Below, piece after piece: positions 34,701 to 49,700 of a stretch of 64,000 bases of DNA (position 1 is its first letter; every line of letters begins with the position of its first letter). The position numbers and the translations under genes were made by a program. This DNA is from Agelaius tricolor (lineage: Eukaryota; Chordata; Aves; Passeriformes; Icteridae): NCBI GenBank assembly GCA_023055355.1, contig JALJCS010000024.1, forward strand, positions 10,307,501 to 10,371,500, written 5' to 3'. The notes under the pieces are model-generated. The model was not told the origin of the DNA. It saw only the letters and a program-made list of their open reading frames with translations, and made no database searches.

Positions 34701-37700
34701 GAATTTCAGAGTGCATGGAAATTAAACAAATGTAAGTGGGTTCAGACAAAATGAAGTGGTTTCAAAGCAGCTTTTTTTTTTTCCTAAGTATTTGCTATGG
34801 CATCTCCTGTTCCCTGAAGGTGGAGGGATCTCAGTCAGAGTCCTGATGTGACAGAGGTGTCAAATTGCAATAAATTATTTTCAAATTGTGGGCCATGCTT
34901 GAATATAACTTCCTATGCAGAATTACTATTGACTCTATGGAATGCTGTCAGGTTTCTGTTCCAAGAAACAACCAAACCCAGCTTGCAAGAAGCATGTTAA
35001 TTATTTACAGTTCCTAGCCCCAGCAGAATGATCAGTGGTGAAACATTAGACTAATAGCTGTGCTATGTTTTTTATTGAAAGATCTCATAGAACTAAACAA
35101 ACACTGAATTAACTTTTGCTACATAGAGCATGAAGTAAAAATTAATTTTTAATGTAATTCCGTTTAAAGATTAAGTTAAGAGCTAAAGTGAAAGGTCTAA
35201 AAAGTTGTTTGTGGCTCATAGTTCTGCAAGCTTTTTCTGACTCAGGCTAATGCAGAAGCTGCAAGGTTGCACACAGATTGGGCCATTAATTAAGTAGCCA
35301 ACATCTAACTGACTTTCCAGAGCCTATGAGCAACATCAAAGCCAAAAATTTCAATGAGACTTCATAGGAGAGTGGTAACTTTGGAAAATAGGCTATTAAG
35401 TACAAGGTACCCAAAAGTCAAAGCAAAAAATTGTCTGTGGGGTTCTCTTGCTTGAATTGGAAACCTATTGAAAATACATCCTTGTTAGAAAATATTCATC
35501 AAGATGTAGTAATAATATAGAGCTAAGAAATCCTGAAGTTGTGTGAAGCCATTTAAAAATAATTTGCTGGTTGCTTACAGTTACAGTCTTTGAATTGCAG
35601 TTATGATCTGATCTTTATATGTATTAAAAATAACATTTTAATTAAATGATCTTTTAATTTCAGATTTTATACAGCCATGCCATCAGTGCTTCAGCATTCT
35701 TCATTGCTTTTTTCATTTCCCTTGTGTTGACATGTGCTGTCATTTTCATCATTTACCGAACCCAAATATTAAAATGGAGTTGCTGTAGTAAAAACCAGGT
35801 GAGTTGTACTGTCAGGGTAGGTTATTTAATTTTTTTCACTGATCATATGTGATGATATAAGTTGCTAAGATTGTGTGAAGAGTTTTTGAAGATGAAAAAG
35901 AAGCCACCAAGTGATGGATTTGGCTCACAGGTAATGTAATCTCTGCATCCTCTAAACTTTAGTGCAGTCAGGTTTGGAGGTGAGTGTGAGAATGATACCC
36001 TGATCAAAAAAAGCTGCTGTCAGTACCTGGATGTTTGCTCTACATCAGAGGGGGATTACCTGTTGCCTGTTCATTTCTTTCCTTATTTTTCTCTTCCTCC
36101 CCTCCATCCCTCAGAGTAAGGAGCAGGATGTCTCTGGGTTATAAGAAGTTGCCAAGGGAGTAGACAACTTATTTTGAACACAGCAACTTTGGTGCAAATG
36201 TTTTTTCTGATTATCAGTAATTGGGATTTGAGTTTTGGTCTTAGTTTCTTCAATGTGCAATAATATCTTCAGTGATTAAGCAAGACAGATGGGATTGAGG
36301 GTGAAGTATTTTTACTGTTCTGTGCCATTTTTAAGTATTTCACTATCTATTGCACCAGAGAAAATACAGAATCTGATAGATATTAATCAAGTTGGTGCAA
36401 TTGCAGCCATTCCTACTATTATTTTTGTATTTATGTAAAGTATAACAACTTCATTGGGAGGGAGCTAGAGACCTTAGTGAGACTATTACAGTGATTGGAG
36501 CAGTCCTAAGAGAGGTGTGCTGAGAGCTTTGAACCCCTTGTCTGCCAAAAGGGTGGTGGATCTCTCATCCCTCTGGACTGACCAGAGTAGCTCACAAATC
36601 ACTTACAGCCTTTCTGCTGTTGAAAATTACACCATCAGTAACTTTTACTTATTTTAGTCTGAAAAATTAATCTCTTTAAATGAAAAGGATGTGACTTGTT
36701 TCCTTTTACAAAAGAAATAGTGATAATGAATGAGTAAAAAAGGTCCAGCTTGCTCTAGCATCAGATATTTATAGTGGAGTTTTTACACAATATTATTAGC
36801 CCTCAGCCTGAAGTCTCTGTGAACTGAGTCACTTCTATCATGGATAGGATTCATTTTTCCATGTTGTTCACCTAATAATACTGTAATGTTGCTATATGTA
36901 ATTTGTATACCATGGCAATTTGTTTAATTACCTAGAAAGTTTGAAGTGGAAGACAACTTCCTGGATGACTTTCACAAGTGTTCTGTGTTCTCCATTTCTT
37001 AATCTGTATTCCAGATCAGATATATACTAAAAAAGATCAGTCTGAGATAAAAGTAGCATTTTTGATTTCAGATACATATCTGAATTGCACAACCTCTTTC
37101 TACTCTTTGCAGATTTACAGTTTGATGATTAGTAAAAACTTTCTCACCTTGTGTCAAAACAGCAATAAAATTAAATCAGACACTCATTAGACTTTTTTTT
37201 ATAATCTAAAGTTTGCTACTTTTTCTCCCTTTTTTTTTCTTTTTTTTTTTTAGGAGATACAGCCTGATCTCAGCCCAAATCACAAACTGGAGCATTCTCA
37301 ATTTAATTCGGGTGATCTCTTTAGTGAAGATACAATTATGAATGACCAAATCATTGATATTCTGTCCTTGGAAGAACCTGGGAGCATGCATCAGGCTTTG
37401 GAAGAGTAAGAATTCACTGCTGTTACATCACATTTATTATTTTATCATCAGCCAAACCTTTGAATATGTTTTGAGTATCTCCTCTTTGTTTTTTTTATAG
37501 TGTTTGTTTATGCATATTACTGAACTACCTTAGGTTTTTGAACTGTTTTAGACAATCATCTATGGGACGGGAGAGTCATTATATTTCATATTGATTCACT
37601 TGTAGAAGTCACAACACCATCTAGGCCTTAGACATGCAAGTTTTCCAATCCAAATAAACACCCTGCTTTGTTGCTCTGTGGTTCACTATGTGAAAGGAAA

Positions 37701-40700
37701 CTTCTTGGTGTGCAAGAAAATACTGAAACACAGTATTCTACTATTGCTTAACACATTCTGCTTTCAAAAGGGTGGCTTTTGTCCTAGAAAAGAGAGCCCC
37801 TGCTGAGTGCCAGCATTACTGTTGAGCAGTGTATTTTGAAAACAGCTGGATCAGAGTCTAAGGTGTGATAGTTTGTAGTGCTGCCAGAAAGATACCGTGT
37901 ACCTGTGATTGCAGGGACCACTTGCTAGGGCAAAGAAACACTCCTGGTATTGTTGAAAGGCTTTTTGACAGAAACATGCCACTGCTAAAGGTCATCTGTT
38001 CTTCAGTTGAATTTTTATAAAAGGTCTTATGTGAGGATGAGCAAATGTTGTTTATGCAGTCTTATCATTACCTCCTGTTAAGTGAGGTTAAAGGCAGTAT
38101 TCTGCAACTATAAAATCTGTAGAAGCTGAAAAGTTACAGAACCATGGATGGAGTTTTCTTTCTTGAAGGGTAACTAACAGCATTATTTTCTGCCTTTCCC
38201 TGATAATTGGGAACTTATCTCTATAAATTGCACATTGGTCCTTGCTTTTATAACTGTATAGCAACTCAGGCTTTGAGAAGGCTTATCCTGAAAATAATTT
38301 TGTGAATATTAAGAAGAACAGAATCAAAGATTTTTTTTAATATCACTTTAGTATTAATTTATTTCAGGGATAGTTAATATGTAGCTAGGTTGAAAAACAT
38401 TGCTGGACTATTTTCAGATACATCATGGATTTAAAAAGGTAAATATTCTTGCAGACCTTTCTAAAGGTTTATTTTTATAACAGGTTTATTTCTAAACCTA
38501 CAAAACAGGATTTGTAACCTTGTTTGAATATGTGTCCAGGGGCTGAAGTTTTTTACTGTTTTTATAAAGTTAGTGCACGTCTCTCGCTTCCTTTTCCTTC
38601 CTCAGTTTCTATTTTGTTTACCATCAAAGAGAGTATTGCAGTGAATAAAGTAGATGCCCATTAGTCAGCACTCACTAACCTGCTTTACCTTCTAAGCTAT
38701 CTTTTCCTTTTCCAGGGTGAGGATAGTAGATAGACCACAAAGGTATCCAGAGTTAGTGATTCCTGCTATGAAAGATGATTGAAAGATGATAGGTATTTTC
38801 AGCCAACCAACATCATCTTGCTTGTATGCTAGCTTGGTAATTCCTTCTGTGTGTTTTGGTGCAGGTATGTTTCATTTTTGTCTGTGTGACACACATACAT
38901 GCTTGCCAGCATAATTGATAACATCCTTTCATTGCACTCTCATGGTTGGAATCATTCTGGTCTTTCAGATACAGATGAGAAAAATACTCTGAAAAGTAAG
39001 AGCCACATGTTGTTTTCTTCTTTGCAACATAAAACTGTTCTGTCTTCTAAGAAGTGACAGTGCCAAATTGTTTAGGAGGTACATCAGGAGCATGTGTTCA
39101 ATATTTATGGACAGGGACAGCTTTGGAGTGTAGACAGTTTGCAGTGTCAGGAGGATTGGCTAGAGAGCAAAACATACTTTTAATGTTTCATAAGGAAGCT
39201 TCTTGGTTACTCATTCTGTGAATTTTGTCTTAAGAACTCATCTCCTTGATGTTTATTATTGCAGCAAAATAGCTTGGCTTTTATTCTCAGTAGGTTCCTT
39301 GCTGTGTGTATTACTGACTATTGGCTTCTGGGCAGTGAGTACTAATGAGGGGAAGCTATATGATTTGGATATTTGACATGCACACTAGAGGATCATGCTC
39401 AAAAATGTTGTGGGTCTCTTTTTCTGTATGTCTGCAGGAGAATTTAAAGAAAGCTGAGCAATTTGGGTTTGTGTCCAGTGTGATGGAGCTTGACCATTCT
39501 CATACTCTCAAAAGATACAGATGTGTTAAAGGGAATTTGGTTTCTTTAAATGGATTTTCAGTACTACACCTTTTCTTTTGAATCTTCATTTTGTAAGCTG
39601 TGCTTCCTTGAGCTTGTCAAAGCTTTACCTGAATTTGAACCTGCTTGCTGGTACACAATACATACTGCCAATTATTTTAGTAAATGAGTAAGTAATATGT
39701 GTATATTGCAGCTGATTTTTCCTGTGGTAGAGCACACTGAGGCCAGTGTACTAGAGAACAGGATTAAATTGTATCCAAAAAGCCTTGATAGAAAAATAAA
39801 AGCAATTTACCACGATCTTAGAAGTTCACTTTTTGTTTTAAAATCTAAATTTCTTGCTGTACGTGCCAGTTTGATTTGCTATGGAGCAAATGTTCTATTT
39901 TTTTTCAACCCTGAATTTTAATGGAGAGTAAGAATTACAGAATCATAGAATCTTAAGGGATTGGAAGTGACCTTAGAGATCCTCTAGTCCCAACCCCCCC
40001 ACCATAAGCAAGGGCACTTCCCACCAGACCAGGTTGCTCAAGACCTTATCCAGCCTGGCTTTGAACACTGCCAGGGATGAGGAATTAATGATCATGTTGT
40101 CATAGCACCTAGACTTGACTATTCCTACACAGAAAATGGTGAGAAATAGTTGCATGGTTAGTACAAAAAAAAATGAGGAGCTAAATTTCTGTTTTTCATA
40201 ACTTGGAAAGAATGTAATTAAAAGTTGTAGAATTTTTGAAGGGAGAGCATATTCAGTACTCTTTTTGTGAAATGTGTACAATGCAGGAATATGACTAAAT
40301 AGTAATCATGTTGATGTAAGATGCAGTGAATGCTCACAATATGAACTCCAAACCCTGCATTTGTGGTTCTGTGTTATGAATGCTGCTAGAAACTTCACGA
40401 GTGTGTAAACCATATTTTTTTTATCAGATATCAATGCCTAATATATGATAGGAGCCTGTAAGACTGGGGAGCTGAAGAAAGCAAGTAATTTAAAATTGAT
40501 AAATACATATCTTCATCTTAAAAATGCCACTTTTCCTTGGTATTGGCTAACTATAAAGTGTTTGGAATTATAAGGGTCATTTCTGCTGTCTACCTGGAAC
40601 AATTTATCTCATCCAGAAGAGTCTTCTTTTGAGAGTTGTGCTGTTCCTAATGCTTTATTCCATATAATTTTTAATGAAGATTGATATGTCCTACTATTTC

Positions 40701-43700
40701 TGTCATCTGAATACTCATGCTGCATGGGTAGATCAGAAGAATCTGAGGAAATCATAGCAGAGCTGGAAGCTCCTCAGGCATTAATGCATAATGCATATAG
40801 CAATAATACTTATTTATTACTTTGTGAGTATCCAGGCTGAAGTTGGTGTTTTTGAAGTCAGTGGTGAAATGTGTGAATGACTTCAGCAGAAGCAGAATTG
40901 GAGTCTTTCACACACTCTTTTTGTATAGTATCTTTTCTGAGCAAAAGAGTGAAATAGCTATTTTCTGAACTGTGTTGCAGCAGCAGTATTATAGGTAGAT
41001 GTATTTTTTAAATTGATTTTCTGAATCACCAATTTGTCATATTTCTTATTTTCTGCAAGCAATGCAGAGGTTCTCAGTCTCTTAAATGCTGTATTTTAAA
41101 AATGTTTTCTAAACAGATAATTGTAAGAATTGAAATACTCTCTTTATATTGCTGTGGAGAATTAAAGGAATTTGATAGGTGAAACTGCTGCCAGATCTTA
41201 TGCTTAGACTTTCTATCAGGTTTTCATGAACCTTTGTTTTCTGAAGAGCTTCTGGTCTCTCAGCTCAATTTTTCATCTTTTTCTAGTTTTTATTTAATTA
41301 TTATTTCTTGGCTGTATATCAGGAATCCTGGTTTTGGTTTTGTCAGCATTCTGACTTCTGGAAAGCTAAACTTAACCTGTGACTCACCCATGTGAAATCA
41401 TCCTTAGATAGTGCTCATGTACCTTTCTTAGCAATTCTTTTTACTGATCTGATGTTTGTATTCTCTGTAAGGCTGCTTCAGGAGCTGTGCTGAGTTCATG
41501 CTTGGCCGTGTAAGTGCTGCAGGACTGATGGATGAACTCCCCCAGTTCAGAGCTGGCTGCAGGCCAGTACAGCTACTGGTGTATGACAGAATATCCTTCA
41601 GACCTGTGCTAACACAGCCTGGCAGCAGACAGGGACCAGGGAAATGCAACACATCCCACTCTGGCACAGCAGTGCCAGAAGAATTTGGATTTGGGCAGTC
41701 AGTAGCTGTGGGTGGGTGTTCAGACCTCATGCCATTGCCTCTGCTTCTCCTTTAGTGCAGTTTGAGTCTCCTGCAGGGGTTTGTGCCCTGTTGTGCTGCA
41801 GCTGTGTAAATCCCAGCCCTGAAGCCCTGTTTACAGCCTCTGTTGAGACTGGGCCCAGCAGAAGAGCATGGAATGCAAAGGAAGGAAAAAAGGAGGGAGG
41901 TGTTGAAGGGAGGAAGGTATGGGGCTGCACAGAGGGGTCCCATTGACATTCTTTAAAGAACCACCAACAAAACACAACAACAACCTAAACAGACAAAAAA
42001 CCAAAAGACAGCCCAACTTACTGATACTATATTACTAATCCATCAATAAATGGATAATTTGTGAAACATCCCATCAACAGCTTTTGAAGACCTCTAATGC
42101 CCATTACTCTCAAATTACTTTATTTACTGTGACTAAAGCCAGCACTGCAGGAACTGTTTCTTTGTGATTCTTCTTGTCTGACTTTCTCCATCTTCACTCC
42201 TCTGAAGTATGACAAGACAACATGGATCATAATGTCTCGATGTTGTCCTCCCATTTCTTTCCTCACTGCAGCTATCCCACCATCACTGTGCCCATGGGTA
42301 CAGCACATGTGTTGCTCTGTCTATAACAGTGGATGCCCCTGGGCTGGGGTGCTTGTCTGTCTGTTTGTCCTTCCCTCTTTCCATTCTCCTCTCCATCCGG
42401 AGTTGGTGCAGCTGCTGTGCCTTGGGGCTCTGAGTCACTGCTGAACTGGAAACAGTGGAGACAAAGTGTCCACTAATGGCTCTAAATTACTTAATTAGAA
42501 GCTTTTCAGAAGCCTTGTGTATTTGAAGCAGTACTTTTACAGAAACAGCTACCACAGGGCTCCAGTCTCCTCTGGATACTTTTGTAATACGTGTGGTACT
42601 AATTAGCTGGCATTGGCAGAGGAGAGATGAGCCTTCTGAGAATGACAGCCTTTTCTCTTTTGATGAGAAAATGTCATCGAAGGGGTATTTGTTTAATGCT
42701 TCTCTTCCTTTTAGACTTCAGAAAGTTGCATTATAGTAGTTTCTTAACTTTATAAATTCAGAATTAGTTTTAAAAATGTGTTTGAAAGCCAATAGTTAAT
42801 TTTAGGGCTCTTACATTCAGCAGTTCTAAGTTCTCCTGTTCAATAATTCTCTCTGTGGGCCTGTAATTTGAATAATAAGAATTAAAGACACAAATACTTG
42901 GTCGTTAATGAGAGGTTTCAATTTTTTGTAGTGTGTTGTGTTTTGGTCTGTCTTTTTTTTAATTTACTATATTTGGTTTCCTGACCTCAGCTGCTTTCCT
43001 GTATTCTTTCATTAGGTCTGTGGAGGACATCACTTGCTCAGGGACTCTTTCTGCTTCTCTGTGTTTGGCGTCTGGGATTCTCCCCTTCCAGATCTCTCTA
43101 ACAGATTTTTAAAACCTCTTTCTCTTCAAGTGAGTGAAAAAGCTTTACACTTGCTGTTTGAAGTCTTCATTTTCTATGTGTCAGTTCAGCTTTCCCTCCG
43201 CTACCCTTTTGTGTTACCGGTCTCTGCATGCTTTGTCCAACAAAAGCTTTCAACTTTTTCATCAATAGGTTGCCATCAGCTACCTGTACTTCATTAGCTT
43301 TCATGTTTCTGTGATGCTGAATATGCTCAGGAAGTGAGGCAAGACCTTTTAAACATCAATTACTGTGGCAAGCAGAGTGCAGAGCATTTAAAGCAAATTA
43401 TTAAATGTACCTTGGCTGGAGGAGACAGAGTGTCTGGCTAGAATTTTTTTTCCCTATGTGACATGAAATGTTTAATCTGGTTGATTGTAAACATTGTTCT
43501 TCTGAGGGACTTGAATGAAACCAAATGAAAGCATTCAGTTTATTATATGTACAGGATTCCTGTTTTACTGACTGTTGGTATGAAGCAGCATGCTAGGGGT
43601 GCCCTCAACCTCTCTGTGTTGAGTAAAGAGCTTGAAGCAAGGTTTCTGATCTGTGTGATGAGCTTGTCTCATTTCTGCTGGCTGCTGTATGAAGCTCACA

Positions 43701-46700
43701 GACCAGAAGCAGAGTACACCAGATGGAAGGGAGCTTTCATGTTTTTACAGCCACAACCTTTCTTCAGCTGCCACTGTCAAAAGGTGATGGTGTGGGTGCT
43801 GTCTTCAAAGATGTGACCTGGGAGAGCTATGGCTTGTAATGACTTTTCTCTCTGCTGATACCCTTTGTTTGGTGGAATGGTTCATAAACTTCTCTTCCAT
43901 TGCCTTCTTCACCAATGTGCTGTCAGGAAAATGAAGAGTGTGAGTTGCAGGTTAAATACACCTGAGATCCCAGGAGCCTCATTATTCACTTGCTGACACA
44001 GCAGCATCAGGTGATTTTTACCATTGCTCCTCCTGCATTTTGCATCATGTGGAGTTACTGGGGTACTGTAGTTCCCCCTGAAGGTGAAAAGGAGCATGGG
44101 AATCTTGCTGGAAATGGAATCGGGTTGAGTCTGTAATGACTTGCAGCAAGTAGGAAGAAGTGCTGTGGGAAGACTGAGGGAAAGAATAGGAAGTGTTCTG
44201 ATGGTGCTTCATTTTGGTTTTCATTCTTGGGATCACTGATGAAGAGTTGAAAAATAATAGGGAGATGGGTGAGGAATAGCTTTAATCTTCTTTGAGGCAT
44301 GCTTTAAAAAAACTCCTGTATTTGTGCTAAGGAATAAATTATGTGTTTTGAACTATGTAATAATGTGGTAGAGCTGTGAAGTGTTACTTTCCAAGGAGAG
44401 GTGAGGAATTCAGTCTTTCACATCTCAGTAAGAAAGGGTGAGAGGGTGCTGGGGCAGCCATCTATCATTGCATGCTTGAAGAACAGAAAAATAATGACTA
44501 AGGAACTTGTTGTTCCGGCAAACAAAGAGAGTTGAAAGTTGTAACTAATAAAATTCTGAGGATGAGGCATTCTTTGGAGAAATTACCTAGTGGAACAATT
44601 GATTAAAATGTTGAGTTCTTTGTTAGGGGATGCTTGAAAGTCAGGATGTTTCTCACAGAAGACAGATATGCTTCAATTAAATTAGAGCTGCTGAACTTAA
44701 AGCAGGAAGTAAAAAAGAAAAATAAATCTGGTGGCTTGGATTTTACAGGCTAGTAATGAATTTGTGAATCTATGAAGGAAAGCCTCCTACCACTGCCTCA
44801 CAGTCATTAGAGAAATATTATAGCAAAAAAGCTCCCATTCTCTGATTCCTTGTTTTTGTTTAAGTGCATTTACACAACTCTTTTCAAGTTGTCAAAAACA
44901 GCTTGATAATAGCTGGCTGTGTCAGCAGAAGTCCTGAGACTGTAAAAAAATTACTTAGGAGAAAACACACATCTTGATACCTTGATCCTGCCATCACTTG
45001 CCCTCTTTCCTGGAGCAAGAAGGACTCTGCCCAGGAATCAGTGCCCTGAGGTACTTTACCATGAGTGTAGATGAATGTTCCCCAAGAAAGCCATGTGCCT
45101 CCAGCTGCAGTGTCCATCTGTAGACAGGACAGAGAAGCTGGATGCTTGTGTTGCCTTGGGGATATTATAGCAAATATTAGCTCTTACAGGATCTTCAGAT
45201 TACTGTGAGAAATGTTTCAGGCTCATGGTACTTCGATTGCAGGAATTTCTGTTCCTGTATGTAAGGAAGAGGGGGTAAAATGGAGGAGGCTTAGCAGCTG
45301 CAGCCAACCAGCCAGCCTTGCAGCAGATTGCCATGATGAGGGCAGCCATCACCAGTGTGTTCCTGTGGTGTGGAGAAATTGCAACAGGAAATCAGTCTGT
45401 GGTAGATGATTACATTTCAAAGCCAGTCTCCCAAATACTTCAAGTATTTGAGGCATTGTGAGAAAACATTTCCACCCCACCAATTTCAGGATGGGGAGAA
45501 TACATCTCTTGTGCTGTCAGGGAGGCAGTGATGATATGTCAGTTGTTTACTTTTAATTAAACTTTATTTGCTTTCATAAGGAAAGTTTGACCAAAAACCA
45601 GTGTTTCTAGATTTGCATATCTTCATTTATATGATTCTGAGTGTATTGTTCCACTCTCTTGCAAGTCTTACCAAGATCTTGGCTATGGATTTGAAATATA
45701 TTTTGAGATTTTTCTGCAGAAAAATTAGACCAATAATTTAGCGTAAGCAAAAAAAAAAAATGGGTTTAAGCCCCTGAACTATGTTTTTAGGTCACAAAGA
45801 AATTTGTGTATATGTGGTCCACAAACAGAAGTATACAGTGTTGTGTATTCATGTAATTTGACATGCAGGAGCATCCAGTGTGGAATTGAGTTCAGGTGTA
45901 GAATTTAGAGTAGTTACATTGTATATGAAATTAGAATAATTATAATTCCAATTTAACTCTACAGATAAATGAGAATGTATTTATATGCAACATATTGCAT
46001 TTTCTAAGAGCTCTTGTATTTCTAAATGGCTTTAATCTCTTTTCTAGAACTCTATTAATGTTCATGAGAGACAGATACCAGCTATTTTATTTGTATTAGC
46101 ATGAAATTGAAACTCTCCCCTCTTCCCTGCAGAGAAGGGAGTACACCAGCCAAGAATATGAAACAGTGATGTATCAATCTAGATGGGTCAGTGAGTTTAG
46201 AACTATTTTACAGTCAGTAAATTTTATAGTCTATTCAGGTGACCATTTGATCTGCTTCCCAACAGAGATAGCGAGTTGATTTTGTTGGGGTTTTTTTGGA
46301 GGGGGTTGTCAGACATTTCTATTGGCTTTTATCTAAGGTAGTGTTTTGAGTATTAGTAAAGAAAAGATTTTTTTTCTTCTGTCTGAATTGGAAAGAGAAG
46401 TGTGGACATACTTAAAGTTGCTGTAGTATAAGTTGACTCACCCTGTTGTTTAATGAATGATTACTGTCATGATTAATAAACTCAGATATACTGTGATATT
46501 CTTGCACATCTGTGACTGCCGTTTCATTACCCAGTGTTGAGTGACTCTAGATGCAATCTAGAGATTGAATGCTCTAGATACCAGGATCTTGTTTTCTGAC
46601 GAATTTCCCATAATCTGGGGTTTCTAACAGTCCTGATTACCTTTGCACAGTTTGGAGGTTGCCAGCCTGACGCGGATAGATGCGGATCTGGAGGCCAGTC

Positions 46701-49700
46701 GAACACAGATCTGTAAGGAGGCGATTGCTATGATGTTGAAGAACATGGTCTTAAATCACAGCCTCTTTCCTCATGTGGAGAAGAAAATAAGTTCAGTTCT
46801 CAAAAAGCAGTTTCTTGCAATGGAGGAAGAGATTCAAGAGGAGTACGAAAGGAAGATGGTGGCTTTAACAGCTGAATGTAATCTGGAAACTAGGAAGACA
46901 ATGGAGGCTCAATGCCAAAAAGCACGAGCTGCAAATGAAGAGGCTGAGGAGTTAATGAAGAAAATTAATGAAAAGGTAAATCTGGTTTTAAATCAAGATA
47001 CTTTGCATCATAGGTAGTTTTATGGAGATGTTTTCTCTTTTAGACTAGAACAGCTTAGTTATCCTCCTAGAAGAGTAAAGATCTACAATTAAATGTTCAG
47101 AAATTCGGATATCATAATCAGGGTAGTTGTTATTAAGAAATTGTCTCGAGAAAAATAATTTTCTGGTGAATTAAACACAATCTGTGACATCTGAAGACAG
47201 AGGGTTGTCATTACCCTCTTTGTTTTGGGGTTTTTTTATAATCACTTATACTATTGCAAAGTGGTGTACTTTTATTTACTGTATTTTACTGCAGCACTTT
47301 CTGAGATTTCAGACACTCTGTGAAGTATTTTGCACATTCAGAGCAGAACAAACTCCCTGCATTATAAACCGTACAGTCTAGGTAAAAAGCTTCCAATATT
47401 TATGTTCTGTTTTTGAAGAAAATTAGAATATAAGCAAAACCAAGGGCTGATTTCCCTCTGAAATGAGTGAAGGGCAAGCAGAACAATCTGTATTATAGAG
47501 CAAGGGGTGGACTTTGCTTGAAAATAGCCTCTTTGTAATAAATAACTGAAGTCAGAGGAAGATTCCTTATAATGCTCCAGTCTCCCATGTCTTTTTTTGA
47601 GTATATTGGATGTTTACAATAAAACTGGTTTTCCCCCACTCTTTATTATTATTTTTAACAACTTCCTGTGGCTTGGAAGGATTCTGGTAAGTTTTGAATA
47701 TGTCATCTCTGTAAGCTTAAAATGCCAAAATGCCCCAAGTTGGTGTTTCATATTTGTTAAGAGGGTGACTTGGTGGGAACAAATAGTGCAGTTTGTTACT
47801 GGTGGGGCTTTGCTTCTGGATCACAAGTGGTATTTGCATATCACATACCCATAATTATTTATGTATTTAATGACAATTCATGATTAAAGTTTTGACACAA
47901 TAAGGCTTTTTTGCAGAGTGTGACCCATTAAATGTACTCCGGTATGCTGAGGCTCTCAGGTTTTATCAGGCTGTTGCATAGAGAAAATTAATGGCACAAG
48001 GCTAGTGAGCCAGTAGAATTTCTCTGATGTTTTCAGGTGGATTTTAAATTGTGACTCCGTGGAGCTTTCCATGCCTGTAGGATATGCCTGTTCTGAACTA
48101 CCTCCTAGAGGTGCTAGAAACACAAGAGGTGGGAAGGAAGAGATACTTGTGGACACCTTTTTAAGGATGAGTTGAACTGTACTCTGCTGGAGACTTTCTC
48201 CTTCAGCTGGATATAGAGGGAGCCTAGACCTCACTGAGATAAGTCCTGCCTTTGCAGAGAGAGGGGCCTGACTGAAACTCAGTGTGAACCCACAGTAAAT
48301 ATGCTCTCAGCCATGTGGCTTTGCTTTGTATGAAATGTATTGGTGTTGGGTCAGTCTGATTTGTACTGAAAATCCTGAATAGTAGGAGTCAAGCAAGCAA
48401 TTAAGGCCAGTCCAGTACCTGTCCTGATCCATTTAAATATCCCATCATTGCTGTTGACTTTTCTGTCTGTAGAAGGACCTGATTTTATACATGTGTGTGG
48501 TGCAGAAGGACATTCTGAGCACTCACAGCCATTCTCCTGGGCAGCAGGTATACTGACACCCAAGGGATGGCAGTGGAAAACAACTAGAGCAAGAACCTCC
48601 TCCCCTTCCCAGCCAAGACATAGAGATTCTATTCCTTTTTGATTAATTATTGCTGCCTGCAGTGTGTCTCTTGGGAGAGAGAAGTGCAGAGGGCAGTTCT
48701 CTTCAAGATAATTGGTATGAAATTTAGAACAAGACTGACACTGTGACTCTTAGGTAGCTCTGCTGGCATAAGAAGCATTCTTTGCTCTGTGGGACAAGTA
48801 TGTTTTGATTCTATAATGACTTTATGCCATCTGAGATTAAAACAATGAATATGTAAGTCTTACTGGAGAATGAAGAGGAAATATTTCTGGAAAAGAAGCT
48901 TTTAAAGTAATTGCCATTTAATTCTACTCCATGGTTGCAAATGTAAATCTAAAACAATGCTCTTGGATTAACTTGTAGAAACTGATGGTTAAAGAAGGTC
49001 ACCAATAATAAAAATCTTCTCAAGATTTTTAGTAGAATAGGGTTTTTTTCCAATTTGTTGTTTTTTAAATTATGCTTATTTAAACTGGTATGCATTATGT
49101 GAGTCTGAGTCTGTTTAATTTTAATAGGATTTCAGGATTGATTAAACCTAAAAAATTAATATATAGTCTTTGTGTTAAATTTCATGGCATTTTATATAAT
49201 TTGTTATATAAGACTTGTGAATTTTAAAAGGACTTTATTATGCCTTGGAAGTGGTATCTGGATTAGAAACTGGCAACTGTACAGCCCTACCATCCAAACA
49301 GGTGAAACCTATACAAAGTGTACAGTTGATTCACTATTAGCCTTCACATAAACCTGGGATTACAGTAACTAAAGTATTTATAAAATTTATATGATCTAGT
49401 AGCACTGATACTTTAAAGTATGTTGAATTCTGAAAATTACTTCTGATGCATTTATTTCTTCCTTTTCTGCAGCCTGCTATAGAATACAGAAGTCTTCTGG
49501 ACAAACTTCACAGGCTGGAGCAGGACTGCCTGAAGAGGTTCCTTTTCATAAAGCAGGAGGAATATTTTGCAAAGGCTTATAGAGAGCTGGCTGTTACCCA
49601 AAGAAAGGAGCTCCATACTATCTTTTTTACACAAATAATAAATGCCACTTCAAAGGGAGAACTGAAGGTGGAAGCAGCTAAAACATTAGTTGAAGGTTAC

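Noticed and set aside
41428..41975. Cluster of overlapping open frames in EVC2 intron 8
   Set aside because: Locally GC-richer intron; frames on both strands, no splice signals or family match.
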